DNA from: Girardinichthys multiradiatus
Lineage: Eukaryota > Chordata > Actinopteri > Cyprinodontiformes > Goodeidae
Reading direction: 5' to 3'
Assembly (NCBI RefSeq): GCF_021462225.1
Contig: NC_061817.1
Coordinates: 14,251,204-14,315,203, forward strand
Length of the DNA stretch: 64,000 nucleotides
The notes beneath the pieces were generated by a model, which saw nothing but the letters and a program-made list of their open reading frames with translations, had not been told where the DNA came from and made no database searches. Positions 10,930-23,800 of the stretch are shown here, in pieces; the first letter of the stretch is position 1, and the number at the start of each line of letters is the position of its first letter. Position numbers and translations under genes: made by a program.

Positions 10930-12220
10930 GCTCTCTGCTACTGATTTGTTTTAAATGAACATTGTGCCGTTTCTTATCAAATGCTTAAGTTTTACTATTA
11001 ATGTTTTAATGTTTTTTTTTCCTCTACTTTTTAGGCAGAAAACCTCTTTTGTCTACTGTTTTTTCTGTCTCCACATACCATATGCTGCATTAGTCAGGTA
11101 TAAAGAATGGGCATAAAATGAGAAAAGCAACCAAAGTCTAAAGAATTTTTTTAAGACTCTCACAAAGCCATAAGAACTACTGTCTATGAAAACGTTAAAA
11201 AATTACAGGCAAGTTTTTTTCGACATGACAGCAAAATATAAATATAGATGCAGAGAAATTTGTCTGCACATCTGGAAAACAGTTGTGTAAAAACTTTTTT
11301 TTTGCAGTAGCAAAATCTCACAACGTTCTAATGTAATTCTCATGTTTTTTACGATAGATTATTACAAGATATGACGTTATAACTGTTATTCTATTGCTGA
11401 TGTGGCATGTCTGTGCTTCCCTACCAGACAGATCTGTGACCAGTCCTACAAAATCTCTCTACATTGTCTTTAGCCTTCTTATTCTGTTCTCTCTCCCTTT
11501 AGATCACTGAACAGGTTTGCTAAAGGATAGGATTTGTTTTGTTTTGTTTTGTTATGCAAATTTCAGTGTGCTGGTGCCTATCTGTGATTGGTGGATCTGT
11601 AAGATGGATGTATGCGGATTGATTACCTGGATGAAAATGACACATAAAAAGACGCCGCTGCAGACTGTCCATCATTCATCCTCTGTTCATCCCAACCAGT
11701 CACACCTTTGTCTGTGCACCTGTGCACTCGTATAAACACTTTGAATCTCTGTTGTGTGGAGGGGTTAGGGGTGAGTTGCCATTTCAGTTTGGTCCCTGTT
11801 TTCTCCTGTTATTTTAGTGAAGGTCATCAGTAATTTTCAATTGTTTATTTATGTTAACTATGTCAGCTTGGGTTAATATTTCAGCGTTTTCGTTTTGTTG
11901 TTTTTGTTGTAAAGCTCTCCCTGGTGTTAAACCCATCTCCTTCTCTCTATGTTAAAACCTCAAAAAAAAACCATAAATAAATCCTTCTAAACTGTTCAAC
12001 TTCATCCTGTGGCTTCTTGAGGTCTGACGAAGATGATTCACCATGCTGTGACCTGGCCACCCCTAGACAGGTCAGAACAGGAGACATAAAAAGGTTATTT
12101 ATATGTCTGGTAGAACATTTCTGGGTTGATTTGGCCCCACTTTGTATCATTATCCCACTAAAAGACAGAGTGACTAATCATTTTCAGTTTTCCCTTATGA
12201 AGTCATGTTCTTTAAGGTTC
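10930..12220. other. Intergenic DNA
   Basis: AT-rich sequence with a short (TTTTG)n run near 11536-11553. No coding region or transposon could be recognised. Confidence 0.45.
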
Positions 12221-12229
12221 TCAGGACCT

Positions 12230-12622
12230 TTGGACAAGTCCCAGCATCCATCTTTTATTTCACACCAAACCCACCTGGAGTGGTTGTTGCTGAAAATCTC
12301 TTGATCACATTTATTCAGAGCTCACATTTCCAGTTAAAGTCCCAGTACAGGTTGGCAAACTTCTCAAGTTTACTTTGGTCATGAAAATCCCAGTAGATCA
12401 GCAGTTTCTGAAATATCCAGACCAGCCTGTCTGGCACCAACAACCATGCCATGTTCAAAGTCACTTAAATCATCTTTCTTCCCCATTCTGATCCTCGGTT
12501 TGAACTGCAGCAGATCGTCTTGACCATGTCTACACGCCTAAATGCATTAAGTTGCTGCCATGTGATTGGCTGATTAGAAATGTGGACAGGTGTACCTAAT
12601 AAAGTGGCCGGTGAGTGTATGT
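12230..12622. repeat. Dispersed repeat ending in 'taataaagtggccggtgagt'
   Basis: The text 'catgaaaatcccagtagatc', 'ctggcaccaacaaccatgcc', 'aaagtcacttaaatc' and the terminal 'cctaataaagtggccggtg' recurs, more decayed, at about 24500-24712. Two copies in one window and the sharp end show a dispersed repeat. The class is not determined. Confidence 0.6.
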
Positions 12623-12639
12623 ACCCAACTTGAAATCTG

Positions 12640-12745
12640 TATGATTGGATTGAATTGACCTTATAAAATGTCTTGAGATGACGTGTTGTGAATTGGTGTT
12701 ATATAAATAAAACTGAATTGAATTGAACTGAATGAAATTGAACTG
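12640..12745 (+). repeat. Repeat 3' tail with (ATTGA)n
   Basis: The segment reads 'cttgagatgacgtgttgtga', 'tatataaataaaactgaatt' and then degenerate GAATT/ATTGA units. It is the sense-strand counterpart of the copy at 361-475. Confidence 0.5.
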
Positions 12746-13242
12746 AAACATCCCATGGTAAAAGTAATAAGAAAAATCAAGAATCAGGATGCAATAGGCA
12801 CATTTTTTTGCTTTTTTACATATTTATTAAAATCAGTGGGGTTTTTTTTTTTTTTTTTCTCAGACAATCATGAAGGCTGAACTGTAGTCTCAGAGCAACA
12901 CATGTTCTGTAGAGGACATCCCAGAGACAGGACTGACCCATGTTAAGGCTGCCATAACAGGTATGAGCTGAGCTAAAGGTTATGGGAACTAATCTGACAC
13001 CCAGGCCTGATTAGAAGCTATTTTTATGTCCACACAGCATGGCGAGTCTGCCTACCCAGTTCTCCTCAGATGATGGACTGTGGGAATGTTAATCATGTCT
13101 CCTTTTCTGCAGAAAAACATCCAGTTGTTTAGCTTAGTGCCAGTCACAAATTCTCACTTTTTTTTCACTGGCTTAGATTCTTTACTCCATGAGATCTTTG
13201 GATATACTTAAAGCTATCATTAGGTCTATAGGTCTAACAATA
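12746..13242. other. Intergenic DNA
   Basis: Contains a T-rich run at 12840-12862. Nothing else is recognised. Confidence 0.4.
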
Positions 13243-13413
13243 GTGCCTTGCAGAAATCATTTCTACATTTCTTACACATTACAACTGCAAATATTAGTAT
13301 TTGTAAATATCTTATTGGGATTTTAGATGATGGATCAACTCAAAGTTCAGAAGGAAAGAAAATTATGTCTTGTTTTATTTATCAAACTACCTTTTAAAAC
13401 CGTTTCGCTTCAA

Positions 13414-14049
13414 TTACAACTGCATGTCTTGCACAAGTATTGGGCCAAGGGAATGCCATGATATGGCAGCCCAAACCATCACTGATCCACCCCCATGCTT
13501 CACTCTGGGCATGCAACAGTCTGGGTACTCTTCTTTGGGGCTTCTCCACACCGTAACTCTCCCGGATGTGGGGAAAACAGTAAAGGTGGACTCATCAGAG
13601 AACAATACATGTTTCACATTATCCACAGCCCAAGATTTGCGCTCCTTGCACCATTGAAACCAACGTTTGGCAATGGCATGAGTGACCAAAGGTTTGGCTA
13701 TAGCAGCCCGGCCGTGTATATTGACCCTGTGGATCTCCCGACGGACAGTTCTGGTGGAAACAGGAGAGTTGAGGTGCACATTTAATTCTGCCGTGATTTG
13801 GGCAGCCATGGTTTTATGTTTTTTGGATACAATCCGGGTTAGCACCCGAACATCCCTTTCAGACAGCTTCCTCTTGCGTCCACAGTTAATCCTGTTGGAT
13901 GTGGTTCATCCTTCTTGGTGGTATGCTGACATTACCCTGGATACCGTGGCTCTTGATACATCACAAAGACTTGCTGTCTTGGTCACAGATGCGCCAGCTA
14001 GACGTGCACCAACAATTTGTCCTCTTTTGAACTCTGGTATGTCACCCAT
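13414..14049 (-). pseudogene. Tc1-A transposase, truncated and nonsense-mutated
   Basis: The minus strand opens at ATG 14049 with 'MGDIPEFKRGQIVGARLAG', an HTH-like N-terminus. An in-frame TGA then occurs at about 13907-13909, after which a 143-residue frame continues (13845-13414) with 'HVLFSDESTFTVF', 'VKHGGGSVMVWAAISWH' and ends at a truncation. The first catalytic Asp (FSDES) is present; the second Asp and the Glu are missing. The downstream inverted end of the element ('ttcattgtccaacccctg') is at 14218-14235. A second 5' end of this family is at 39695-39795 and a 3' end at 33554-33725. Confidence 0.8.
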
Positions 14050-14291
14050 AATGTTGTGTGCATTTCAATATTTTGAGCAAAACTGTGCTCTTACCCTGCT
14101 AATTGAACCTTCACACTCTGCTCTTACTGGTGCAATGTGCAATCAATGAAGACTGGCTACCAGGCTGGTCCAATTTAGCCATGAAACCTCCCACACTAAA
14201 ATGACAGGTGTTTCAGTTTCATTGTCCAACCCCTGTAGTTCTAACACATTCACATGCTTTGATCTACACCATTTCGCTGGAGCTCTGGCTG

Positions 14292-14332
14292 CATGTTTCC
14301 TGTTGTTTCGGCAGGAAACAACAGGAAACATG
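14292..14332. repeat. Perfect 18-bp hairpin
   Basis: 'catgtttcctgttgtttc' at 14292-14309 is the exact reverse complement of 14315-14332, with a 5-nt loop GGCAG. It lies within a Tc1-B remnant. Confidence 0.9.
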
Positions 14333-14735
14333 TCTTTTGCAGCTTCTAACAGGTTTTCTTTCTGGTGTTTAGCTCCATCCATCTTACCATCAGCTCTGAC
14401 CAGCTTCCCTATCCCTGCTAATAAAATGCATACCCACACTATCTTTTACCATGAGGATGGTGTGTGATGTGCAGTGTTAGTTTCCTGCCACATGTAGCGT
14501 TTTGCATGTAGTCCTTTTCTTCTTCTTTTTTTGGCTGTCTCAACAGATTGTTCCACCTGAGGTGGGGATCTCTGCAGCTCCTCCAGTTACATTGAGCCTT
14601 GTGGCTGGTTTTTCAATCAGTGCTCTCCTTGTCTAGTCTTGTCAGCTTAGGTGGACAGCCATGTCTTGCTTGTTGTGCCATACTCTTTCCATTTTTAGAT
14701 GATGGCTTGAACAGTTCTCTCAGTAATCTGAAATT

Positions 14736-17700
14736 AAGAATTTCGACTTGAAAATTGGTATGCACAGATGTTCAGCCTCTAAATGTCGAAAGCTCATAGA
14801 AACTTACCATGAGAAAGAATGTAGCTTTTATTGGAGAAAAAGAATATGCAGCAAAGCACTCAGTCAAGGGGGCACATTCACCAATCAATGCCAAATTTAT
14901 TGACACACCATGCAGTTCAAGGAAAACAAACAACCCTCTATAAACACCCCCAATAAAAAAAACATGCTATTTGAGGGACAGCCTGTTGCAGGGGTACAGC
15001 GCTTCAAATCAATCTGCAGTTAAGTGCAGTTCAGGACCAACCCTCCTGTCTGATGCCATTTCTTTTGTCTCTTAAAGTCATACACCCCAAAATGTTTCCT
15101 CAAGTAAGTCATGCTTGCTTAAACAGGCAAGTTAAGCATCATTTTACTCCCACATAAGACACCCTCTACAATAATTGGGACATTTGGTAAAGATGCGCAC
15201 AAAAACCTTAAACAGTTGTCATGGAGACGTGGTGACACCATGCAGCTCTGCTGAAAATCTCTAACAGCAAGCTTTGAAGATTTCTTTAGCATCCGTTACC
15301 ATTCTGCTTCACTGTCTGTGGTTGGAAGACAAACTTTGGTCCTTGTCTAGCCTTGTTCATTATCAGTCCAAGAAATTTCAAGCTGTTTAATTCTTGCTCT
15401 AAATGTGGGTGTGGTCAAGATTTGGAGCGGTAATATTTTCTTGCAGTCGTTTCCTGATTTATGAAGATCAACACACATCTAGTTTAAGTGAAATGTTTCA
15501 TAGTCTTTCTCATTTTGAAGAGTGGCTGAAAGACCTATGTCTCATGTAAAAGTACGAAGTCATGGATTACTAAATAAGTTTGTCAACATGACAATCATGC
15601 ACTAATTATAAAAAAGCCAATAAGTGTGGCACCCCTGGTAAATATGGAGACTTAGACAGGGAAGCAGCTCCTAATAGTCTTTTTTCCTCTCGATCTCCCC
15701 CTCCCAACAAGCTCTGCAGAGGAAAGACTGACACAGCACTTACAGTCTGCTCTGTGAGTACGCACAGTATAGTAGACAGGATTATAATCAGAGAAGGAAG
15801 CAGAGGAGGACTGTAAAGGATTAAAAGAGAAACAACCTAGGATAAAAAAGGGAATAGGCAACAAAAGTGAAACTAAAAGAAGAAACAAAAAAGACTGGAG
15901 GAATAAAAAAAAGGATGTAAAATCCCTAAAAACAAAGAATATGGGAGCGTCGCATTGAAAAGTAAAAGCTAGATTAAAAAAGTGAGGAATATACATAATT
16001 TCCACGACAACCACCAAACTGCAGGGTGAGTATTGATGGGTTCACAGCTTTTATTTAACAACCATGTATCCATATTAGCTTGACAGAAGAGTGTTGGGAA
16101 CATTTATTTGAGATTTTTGCTTTTCAGCAAAGAGCTATTTCATTTTCAGAATGCACACTGGCAGTTCAGCTATCATTGAAACTTCTGTGATCTGCGCAAT
16201 CAAGTGTATCCAGATCCAGTAACAGTTTATAGGAGCTATGCTCTGCCTACAGTATGTTTAAAGGAGTTTAAGGTGACAGTATTGGTGTGCCAGGTTTTTG
16301 CTCATCCTTGATTAAATCAGAGAGAAACTGCTTCCTATGCCAACTTCAGAAAAGAAAAATAAAGAAATTAAAGTCTTATAATTAGAACAAAACAAAAAAG
16401 AAATTAAAACACATTATTAAGTATGAGATTTAATGTGCTAGAATTTAGAAATGTTTAAAAGCAGACTTGTTTAAAATCAGTCAAACAAAAAGGATTTTAA
16501 TGCACTCCTCTTTGTAAGTTATAAAATTATTTAATCTACATCTTTTTTACTTTACTTCTATTCTAAAAAGGCTCCCCCCCCACCCCACCCCCCACCCCCA
16601 CCCCCCAATGTTCCTAAAAGGTTTGTAAAACACTATATAGATTCATTATGTCATAAAAGTGATGAAATAAAAATACAAAGCACAAGAGGAGGAAAGTTGG
16701 CCATCCTGAAAAGAAAAGTAAATATGTTTTGATGTTTCCCAACAGAACTTTCAGTACTGGAAAAATATCAATGCGTTTTTGATAATTTTCAAGATATATT
16801 TGAATAATCATGATTATGTATTAATGTGTTTGGCCTACAGCTGGCCACTCTGTCAAGTAAAGTAGGAAATAGAACATATTTCAAATGCCGACAGAAATGA
16901 AGCCAGAATGAAGGTGGTCTAGGATCAGAAAAGAGTGGGAAAGGGTCTCCACTTGGCTGAGCTCTTCCCTGTGGGTTGGATCGGGACAAAAAAACATTAT
17001 TGATGATTGTTTTTCGTAATAAAAGTGTGGGTTGTCTATGAATTAATATAAATAATTTATTTTCTAATCTTTGACTAATATTAATAAAAAATTGTGATTG
17101 TTCAACACAAATGTAAAGATAATTTCCCAGAAAACCTTGCTCTATAACTTGTCACGGCATGTGTAAGGTAATTATGCAAACCTTTCCCAAGACAGTAATT
17201 TCATTTCCTCCGTTTAATAACCTGCCTAAAGAAAACCGCATGTCTAAATGCCATCTGGCAATGCCCTACCTGGGCATAAAACTATCCACAAAGTACGAGG
17301 CCTGTTTTTTTGTTGATAGAAAATATTCACTCCTGTCACCAATCCTTCAGTGGGCAATACAATTAATTAGACTATTAGGGATGCAGGATTACATTAAAAC
17401 ATGTCTATAATTAACGTCCATATGTAGCAAACTCAACATGTTCACAATTAAAGAATGGATTTGCTACTTAAAGGACTTTGATATAAGGGAAATAGTCAAT
17501 GTAATACTAAAAGTAACCCTTTATATCTAATACACTCTAGAAGATGATTTTGCAACAAATCTTTTAAAGTGTCTTAGGTTTCTGTGAAAGGTAACAGAAA
17601 GACCAGGGGTGCATGGATGTTCTGCTGTTCAAAGTTGCTGCTTCCTCCTTTCCCTTCTTCCTGGTTATCAGTGCAGGCTACAATAACCACCTCAATGCAT

Positions 17701-18649
17701 ATGCATCTTTAATTTTTAAGATACAATCAGAGCTTTGGGTATTCCCACAGCAAACCTGGGGGACGAAGTAAAAAACAAAAGCATTAGAAAGATGCTTTTT
17801 GAGTTGAGTTTTGTAACTTAGACTAGATGTTCTCCCCTTGCTTTTCACTCTGTAACAGCATAACCCTTTTCAATATTTCTAAAATGAGATGTAGGCCCTG
17901 CCGCACTCTCTCTCCATCCCATCTCTACTTCCTACTAAGAGACCCCCCCATCCACCCCACCACCACTCCAAACCCTCTAACTAAACACCCTCTTCTCTTT
18001 GTTGCCTCACCTGTGGGAACCAGCTTCAGAGAAAGAAGCCAGATTCACCTGATGACCATTAATTTGCCACTACTTTGGTTACGACACAGAGCCTGTAAAA
18101 TGGAGCTTTTATAAAGCTTAATAGATGATGGACTGCTGGCTGGTCTCCACTTCCTTTAACAGATGTAGTTTGGAGGTGGTGTTGGTGTTCAAGCCAGATC
18201 TACCTGTGAGAAAACAGACATATGATTGGTTGTAGTTCAGAATTCGATGACCTTTGACTTCCAGAAACATGTTTACAAATGTGTTCAAATTGCTCAGTCA
18301 AAACACATATGACTGTCTGTCCTGATGTTTTCCAGCTGAATGACTACCTAAACAAATACACTTAACAATATTACTTTCTGTAATTAAGTCATCCAATGCA
18401 AATTTAGAGTCACCAGTTTACCTAGTGTGTGGGACAGACTGGTTTTGACAGTCTAAGAGGGCAAGGCCAGTTCCATTACTGCCATTCTGGTCCTGGCTAG
18501 AAAAGATCTTCCCAACACCCATCCCATCATAATTGTTCTTCTGCACGAAAGGCGCATTTGAACCAGTGACTTTCTAGGCGAAACAGTGCACAGGTGTCAG
18601 TGGATCTCCGCTGGTAAAGCAGTACAATGCCATGCAGGAGGGCTCATGG
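14736..18649. other. Intergenic DNA
   Basis: AT-rich, with purine-rich patches (15800-15960) and a striking C-rich tract (16573-16607). No exon, RNA gene or assignable transposon was recognised; some stretches (15240-15640) read like decayed repeats but I cannot place them. Confidence 0.4.
16573..16607 (-). repeat. C-run tract; G-quadruplex-capable on the minus strand
   Basis: Five successive runs of four to eight C separated by single A bases. The complementary strand therefore has G-runs of at least four separated by one T, the classical form of a parallel G-quadruplex sequence. Confidence 0.8.
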
Positions 18650-20155
18650 CCTTTGAGTATTTTCACATTTTGTCACATTAAAACCACAAACCTCCATGTG
18701 TTTTATTGGGATTTTATGGGAATTACCAACACAGAAAAGTTCCTAATTATGACTGGGGTAGAACGTTCAAATTTCAAAAGTTTTAACAGAAAAATGTCTG
18801 AAAGGTTAAACATGCATTTGTACTCAACTCGCCCAATACCGATGCCCCTAAAGAAAAATCTGGTGCATCCCACTGACCTCAGAGGTCTCCTGATTAGTAA
18901 GTAAGTCCACACAAGTTCACCTGATCTAAACTATACATCACCTAAGCATTAATCATAGAAGCAGCAAATGTAGCTCTGGAGGAACTGCAGAGATCCATAT
19001 GTCTGATAGAAGAGCCTGCTGACAGGACAACTGCACTCCAAATCCATCCTTAATGGAAGAGTGGCAAGAAGTGCTTGACACAGCAAACATGTTGCTCTCG
19101 TCAAGTAAGACCTGAATTAAACTTTTCAGTCTACATGAAAAATCTTTGTGTCCTTAAAGTGAAACACAGAAGTGGTATCATGATGCTACGAGACACTTTA
19201 CTTCAGCAGGGACAGTGAAGTTGGTCAGAGTGTGTTGGAATATGGATGAAGAACATATAGGGCAAGAGCTGAAAAAGCTTCAAGTTTAAATGGCTCAGTC
19301 AAAGTCTATGCCAAAATCCAATCAACAATCTGGGCAAAACTTGAAATTTTATATTATCAAACACTCTCCATCCATTCACTTACAGCCTTCAGAAGCTGGT
19401 AGAGAAATTCCTCAAAGAATTGCACCTGTAACCACAGCAAAAGGTGGTTCTAGAAAGTGTTTGTTTAGGGGCCTGAATGTAAATGCTTACCAGACTTTTC
19501 AGATTTTTATTTATTAAACAAATGAAAACAGTCAGTCCTTTTCTTTTCGCCACAACATCATGAGCCGTTTTGTGTTGGTCTGTCACATCAAATCCCACTA
19601 AAAACATGGTAGATGGTAAATGGCCTGCACTTGTATAGTGCTTTATCAAGTCCCCAGAGACTCCAAAGTGATTTACACTACAATCAGTCATCAACCCATT
19701 CATACACACATTCCCACCCACCGGTCACAGGACGAACCCCTACCACTGTCGCCACCGTCGCCCCTTTCAACCATACATTGAAATGTGTGGTTGTAAGACA
19801 ACCACAGTGAGGCGACAGTGACTATGGTGGTAGGAGTTCGTCCTGTAACTGGCGGGTTGCCGGTTCGAACCTCCGCTTCACCTGTCTCAGTCGTGTCCTT
19901 GGGTGAGACACTTCACTCGCCTTGCCTGCTGATGGTGGTCAGAGGGCCCGGTGGTGCCGAGTGTATGACAGCCCTACTTCTGTCAGTCTGTGGCTACAAT
20001 AGCTTACAACTGTCAGTGTGTAAATGTGATGAAGTGTAAAGTGCTTTGTAGTCCTCAGAGTATATAAAGCGCTATACAAGTGCTGTCCACTTACTATAAA
20101 AACATGTAAAAGTGGAGGTGTTTAAGGGGTATGAAAACTTTTGCAAGGCATTGTG
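18650..20155 (+). mobile_element. Tc1-B remnant carrying a nested foldback element
   Basis: The left part contains 'ttttattgggattttatggg' and, near 19000-19080, 'cagaagagcctgctgacagg'-like and 'ggaagagtggcaagaag' text known from the sense strand of this Tc1 family. The right end is 'aggggtatgaaaacttttgc' and 'aaggcattgtg' near 20120-20155. The element is split at 19608 by a foldback unit. No usable transposase frame remains. Confidence 0.65.
19609..20096. mobile_element. Foldback/MITE-like element with 10-bp target duplication
   Basis: Its ends are inverted: the left has 'cttgtatagtgctttatc' and 'ccaaagtgatttacact', and the right has the complement, 'gtgtaaagtgctttgtag' and 'aaagcgctatacaag'. 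The direct repeat TAAAAACATG occurs immediately outside both ends (19599-19608 and 20097-20106), and the host sequence reads through as Tc1-B when the unit is removed. The unit has no coding frame. An 8-10-bp duplication suggests hAT-type integration, but the class is inferred. Confidence 0.7.
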
Positions 20156-20886
20156 GGTTGTATTTTGAGCTCCCTTTACATCTAAGTCCAAAACTGCTTT
20201 GAATTCGATGGAGAAATGTTAAATAGTGCACGTGTCCAGCTATAATGATCTAAATTTAGCAGGTCACATAGTGACGTCCCCTAGAGCAATGTTCGCTATG
20301 TGAGGGGATAATCCTGTCTTTGCTGTATTTATGCTGAAGAGAAGGTCAAACAAATCCACAGTCTTGAAATATTTTACGTGATTGGATCAAAATGAAATCT
20401 AAATCTCGATATTTAGTTCACTGATTGAAATACAGCAGCCAGATATAAACCCAAAGGATTCACCAGAGTGAGGACATCGCCATAAGACAACAGAACATTT
20501 CTGTTTGTATTGTTTAATTTTTTCTTGTGTTATTTTTATTTTTGAAACATTAAAATATAGTGAAATATAAATTAGAGTTTTTAGGCTTAGAGTTTTACAC
20601 TTTAAAATAGTGATTGAGGACATTTACTTCCATATCTGAGCAGAACTGCCCATGACTGCAAATAATTTGATTGTTTTTCTGACTCCTATTTACAACCTTT
20701 ATTCAGAAAATTCCCACCTGGCAATTTTGATGATGTTCTTATGATTCTAATAGATTCCTTTTGCTTAGGTTCCTAAGGTCTTTGGTGGCTCTTCAGATCC
20801 AACTCCTCCTCCTGGAGACCTAATGTCAGGGAATACAGCACGGTCTGTCGTCCCACCAGGGTCCATTACCAGCAATGACAGGTGCC
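20156..20886. other. 5' flank / possible 5' UTR of kcnj4
   Basis: No transposon is recognised. A possible acceptor (CTTCAG, about 20791-20796) precedes the region leading to the kcnj4 ATG, so about 20797-20886 may be 5' UTR of that exon. This is inferred. Confidence 0.35.
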
Positions 20887-23800
20887 ATGGGAACAAGTAG
20901 ATCCAACAGGTGGGTGATTTCCATCAGGGTAGAAACAGCCTCCACCTTAAAGCTTTGTTTGACTGACTACATGCTGTTATTAGTTTTATAAACCCTTCTA
21001 CTGATCCTATGACTGTCTCACATTGGACTGTGAGAATATACAGTGCTTGTTAATATGGCTTGGCCAGGGTGAGTCAGTCCCAGCTCAGGGGTATTTACAC
21101 AAGTAGATCTTCAGAAAGGCCAAGGCCACCCTACACTGTCCTGCATGTGGGCAGACAGATATCTACAGCAATAAGTCAGCTGAAACAGATTAACATTGTT
21201 AACGCAGAAGGTTCAGTACATGGTTTAGCATAACTGAGTCTAAAATGTTCTGTGCACATTTGGTTCTGATTGTTTATCTCTGTTTTGGTTCTAAGTAAGG
21301 GTTTCTGTCTCAGGGTTTGTGTGAGGGAGCCAATCTGTTGACCACTGACATTGCTAGTGTGGTGTTTATACATCTTTATTAGTCGTGCAAAAAAAGGAGC
21401 ATCTCCAACCGCATTGAGAATGTATCAGTGGGTGAGTGTACCATCCACCTACATACAGAAATGACATAAACATGCGTCACCATTTAAAACAGGTTGTCAG
21501 GTTGATTCAAATCTAATCCTGTAATCTGATGACAACAATCCTTCTCAGATTGCTAAACTGAACTAACCTTCCCAGCAGGTAATCCTCCAGGAGAGACAGG
21601 TTACTTTGGATGAGCCACTGAGTTGAATAGTAATTTGGCCAATTTCATTTGATTATTTCTGATGGAGAGATGAGAAAGTGCTTTATGTCTCCATTTAATT
21701 GTGTGACATGCAGTATGTTCCCATATATGCTGCTATGAGAGGGCAAATATTCTCTGTGTGCCAAAAAATTACACAGGAATCCCAAAGATAAGTGGTTGTA
21801 TTGATCTTTAGTTCTCTTTTGCATCCTGTAGAAAGATCATTTGAATCGTTTCCAGCAGGCAAAAACACCAATATATTGTTATTTCAGCTCCTTCTTGATA
21901 TGATTTTATTTCCAAGTAATGTCAAGATAAGTTGTCAAGTGATGGAAATTTACATACATGTATTTCTGTCACAATCTGAAGGATTTACAATATTGGTGAC
22001 ATATTTACATACACTCATTATGGGAATGGATGACATGTTAATTTTGGGCTTTTAATGATCCATTTCAACCATTCTTTTTCAAGTGAAAGTTTATACAGTT
22101 TATACACAAGAATTGATGGCAAAGTTTAAGAGTTATAGTGGATTTTCTTTAATCCCATCCAGGGTGCAACTATACTTACAGACTCAAATGTAAAGATAGA
22201 ATAAATGTTTTGCAGCAAGCTACACCTAAACCAAACACTGTCATCTTCAACAAGCTTCTGGCATAATTTTGTCTGAATTCTTGATGACTCTTCTTATCTG
22301 AACTGAGAGAGTTCGGTTTCCAGACTCAGGCCTGGCTGTTAAACATATAGTTCATGCATTTTCACCTGAGGTCAGGGAAATTCGAAAAGCCTAATGCTGG
22401 TTAACTTTCTCCTTTCCAAAACCAGTTTTAATGTGTGTTTTGAGATTGTTGTCCATTTGAAGTTATATGCCGGTTCTCCCTTAACAAGAACCAGTTCTAA
22501 ATTCACATCAGGCAAATTAAAATTAGATGATTCATGTTCACTACCTGAATGTTCTAACCTAAATTCACAGCTCCAACTTGAACTAGTTCTCATTCATTTA
22601 TCTAATTTTGTCTGAAGTGTTGTTAAAAATCACATACAGTATATAGGTTATGACATCATTCATAAAAATTTCATATGAATTATCCAATTGCAGGGCATCT
22701 GTTTTGTTCTCTCCTTGTGCCTATTCTTATGTAAACTGTATTTTATAATGGCTGAATCCTAAATCAGCTTGAATCACACATTTCAATGCTTTTGTCAACA
22801 GAAAACAAATTTTAACTGAACAATTATCTATTTACACTATGTCTGTAACTGTGGTTGGTTTAACCCCCTTACTTCCATCAAGTCAGTGCAGAAAAATTTG
22901 TCAGAAGTTTTTAGTTTTGCTCCTTAAAGTAGTATTGTGTTGTCACAAACACTATGTGATACCAAATAGCTACAAGATACAAAACGTTAGTCATTTTAGT
23001 CAAACTGGCAGCCATAAAATATAAATAAATGTGCATGGCCTATATATAATTTTGGTCATAAGGGAATTAAAATACTATGATGTTTCTCTTTAATAAAATC
23101 CTGATTCTGTTTAAGCACATTTGCTGACAAAATTTTCAATCACTTAAATTTGGGAGATAGATGCTGCTTTTCTTTGCTATAACTCCTGGCTATAAACAAT
23201 AAAACATGGGTGCAAAAACCCCATTGGTTTAACCTGTAAGTTTTATTTGGTTAGGGTTTTACCCTACAGTTTATATCCCTACTCATAAACCAAAGTGGAA
23301 GATGGCATAGTTACGTTAAAAGCGAGGGGAGAAATATAGGCTACATTACTAATGTAAGTTTTGAAGATGGCATAAACTGGTCACATGTGAGCAACAGCTG
23401 AACCATATCTCTGCTGCTAACATGTGGAGACACAAACACTCAGCAACCAGTTAGCGCTGGCCAGTTAGAGCTGCAGCTCTTTCTCCATGAATGATCCATT
23501 GCCCCTAAAAAACACAGTGTAAATCTTTCATTCACCCCTAAATAGAATGGCGTACAATTACATCAGGATGAGCTGCGCTTACTTCAATATATTATACTTT
23601 AGTTCAAAGCTCTAAAAAATGGGAGCTCCACGCATGAACAGCATTCATTTGAATGTGTTCATGCACAACACTGTCCAACTGGAACACTGAGCTATGCCCA
23701 AGTTTCAACCATCTAGCAGTTGAGTGTTACTGGTCCTTTTTCATTATTTCATTCACCTTGCAGACAGCATTAGTGCCTCTGATAGCCTGACTGCCCCTGC

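Larger units (their letters stand above)
13243..14735 (-). mobile_element. Tc1-B remnant interrupted by Tc1-A
   Basis: The left part (13243-13430, starting 'agtgccttgcagaaatc') and the right part (14238-14735, 'ctctggctgcatg', 'tccatcttaccatcagctc', 'ctctgcagctcctccag') belong to the same Tc1-B family. Between them sits a truncated element of another Tc1 family, whose own end and TA are at 14235-14237. Some Tc1-B sequence at the left junction and the 3' half of Tc1-A are missing, so a deletion followed the nested insertion. The transposase sense of both is minus. Confidence 0.7.

Noticed and set aside
19861..19880. tRNA gene, from the 'ggttcgaacc' B-box-like sequence
   Set aside because: No A box, anticodon arm or acceptor stem can be paired around it; it is internal to the foldback element.
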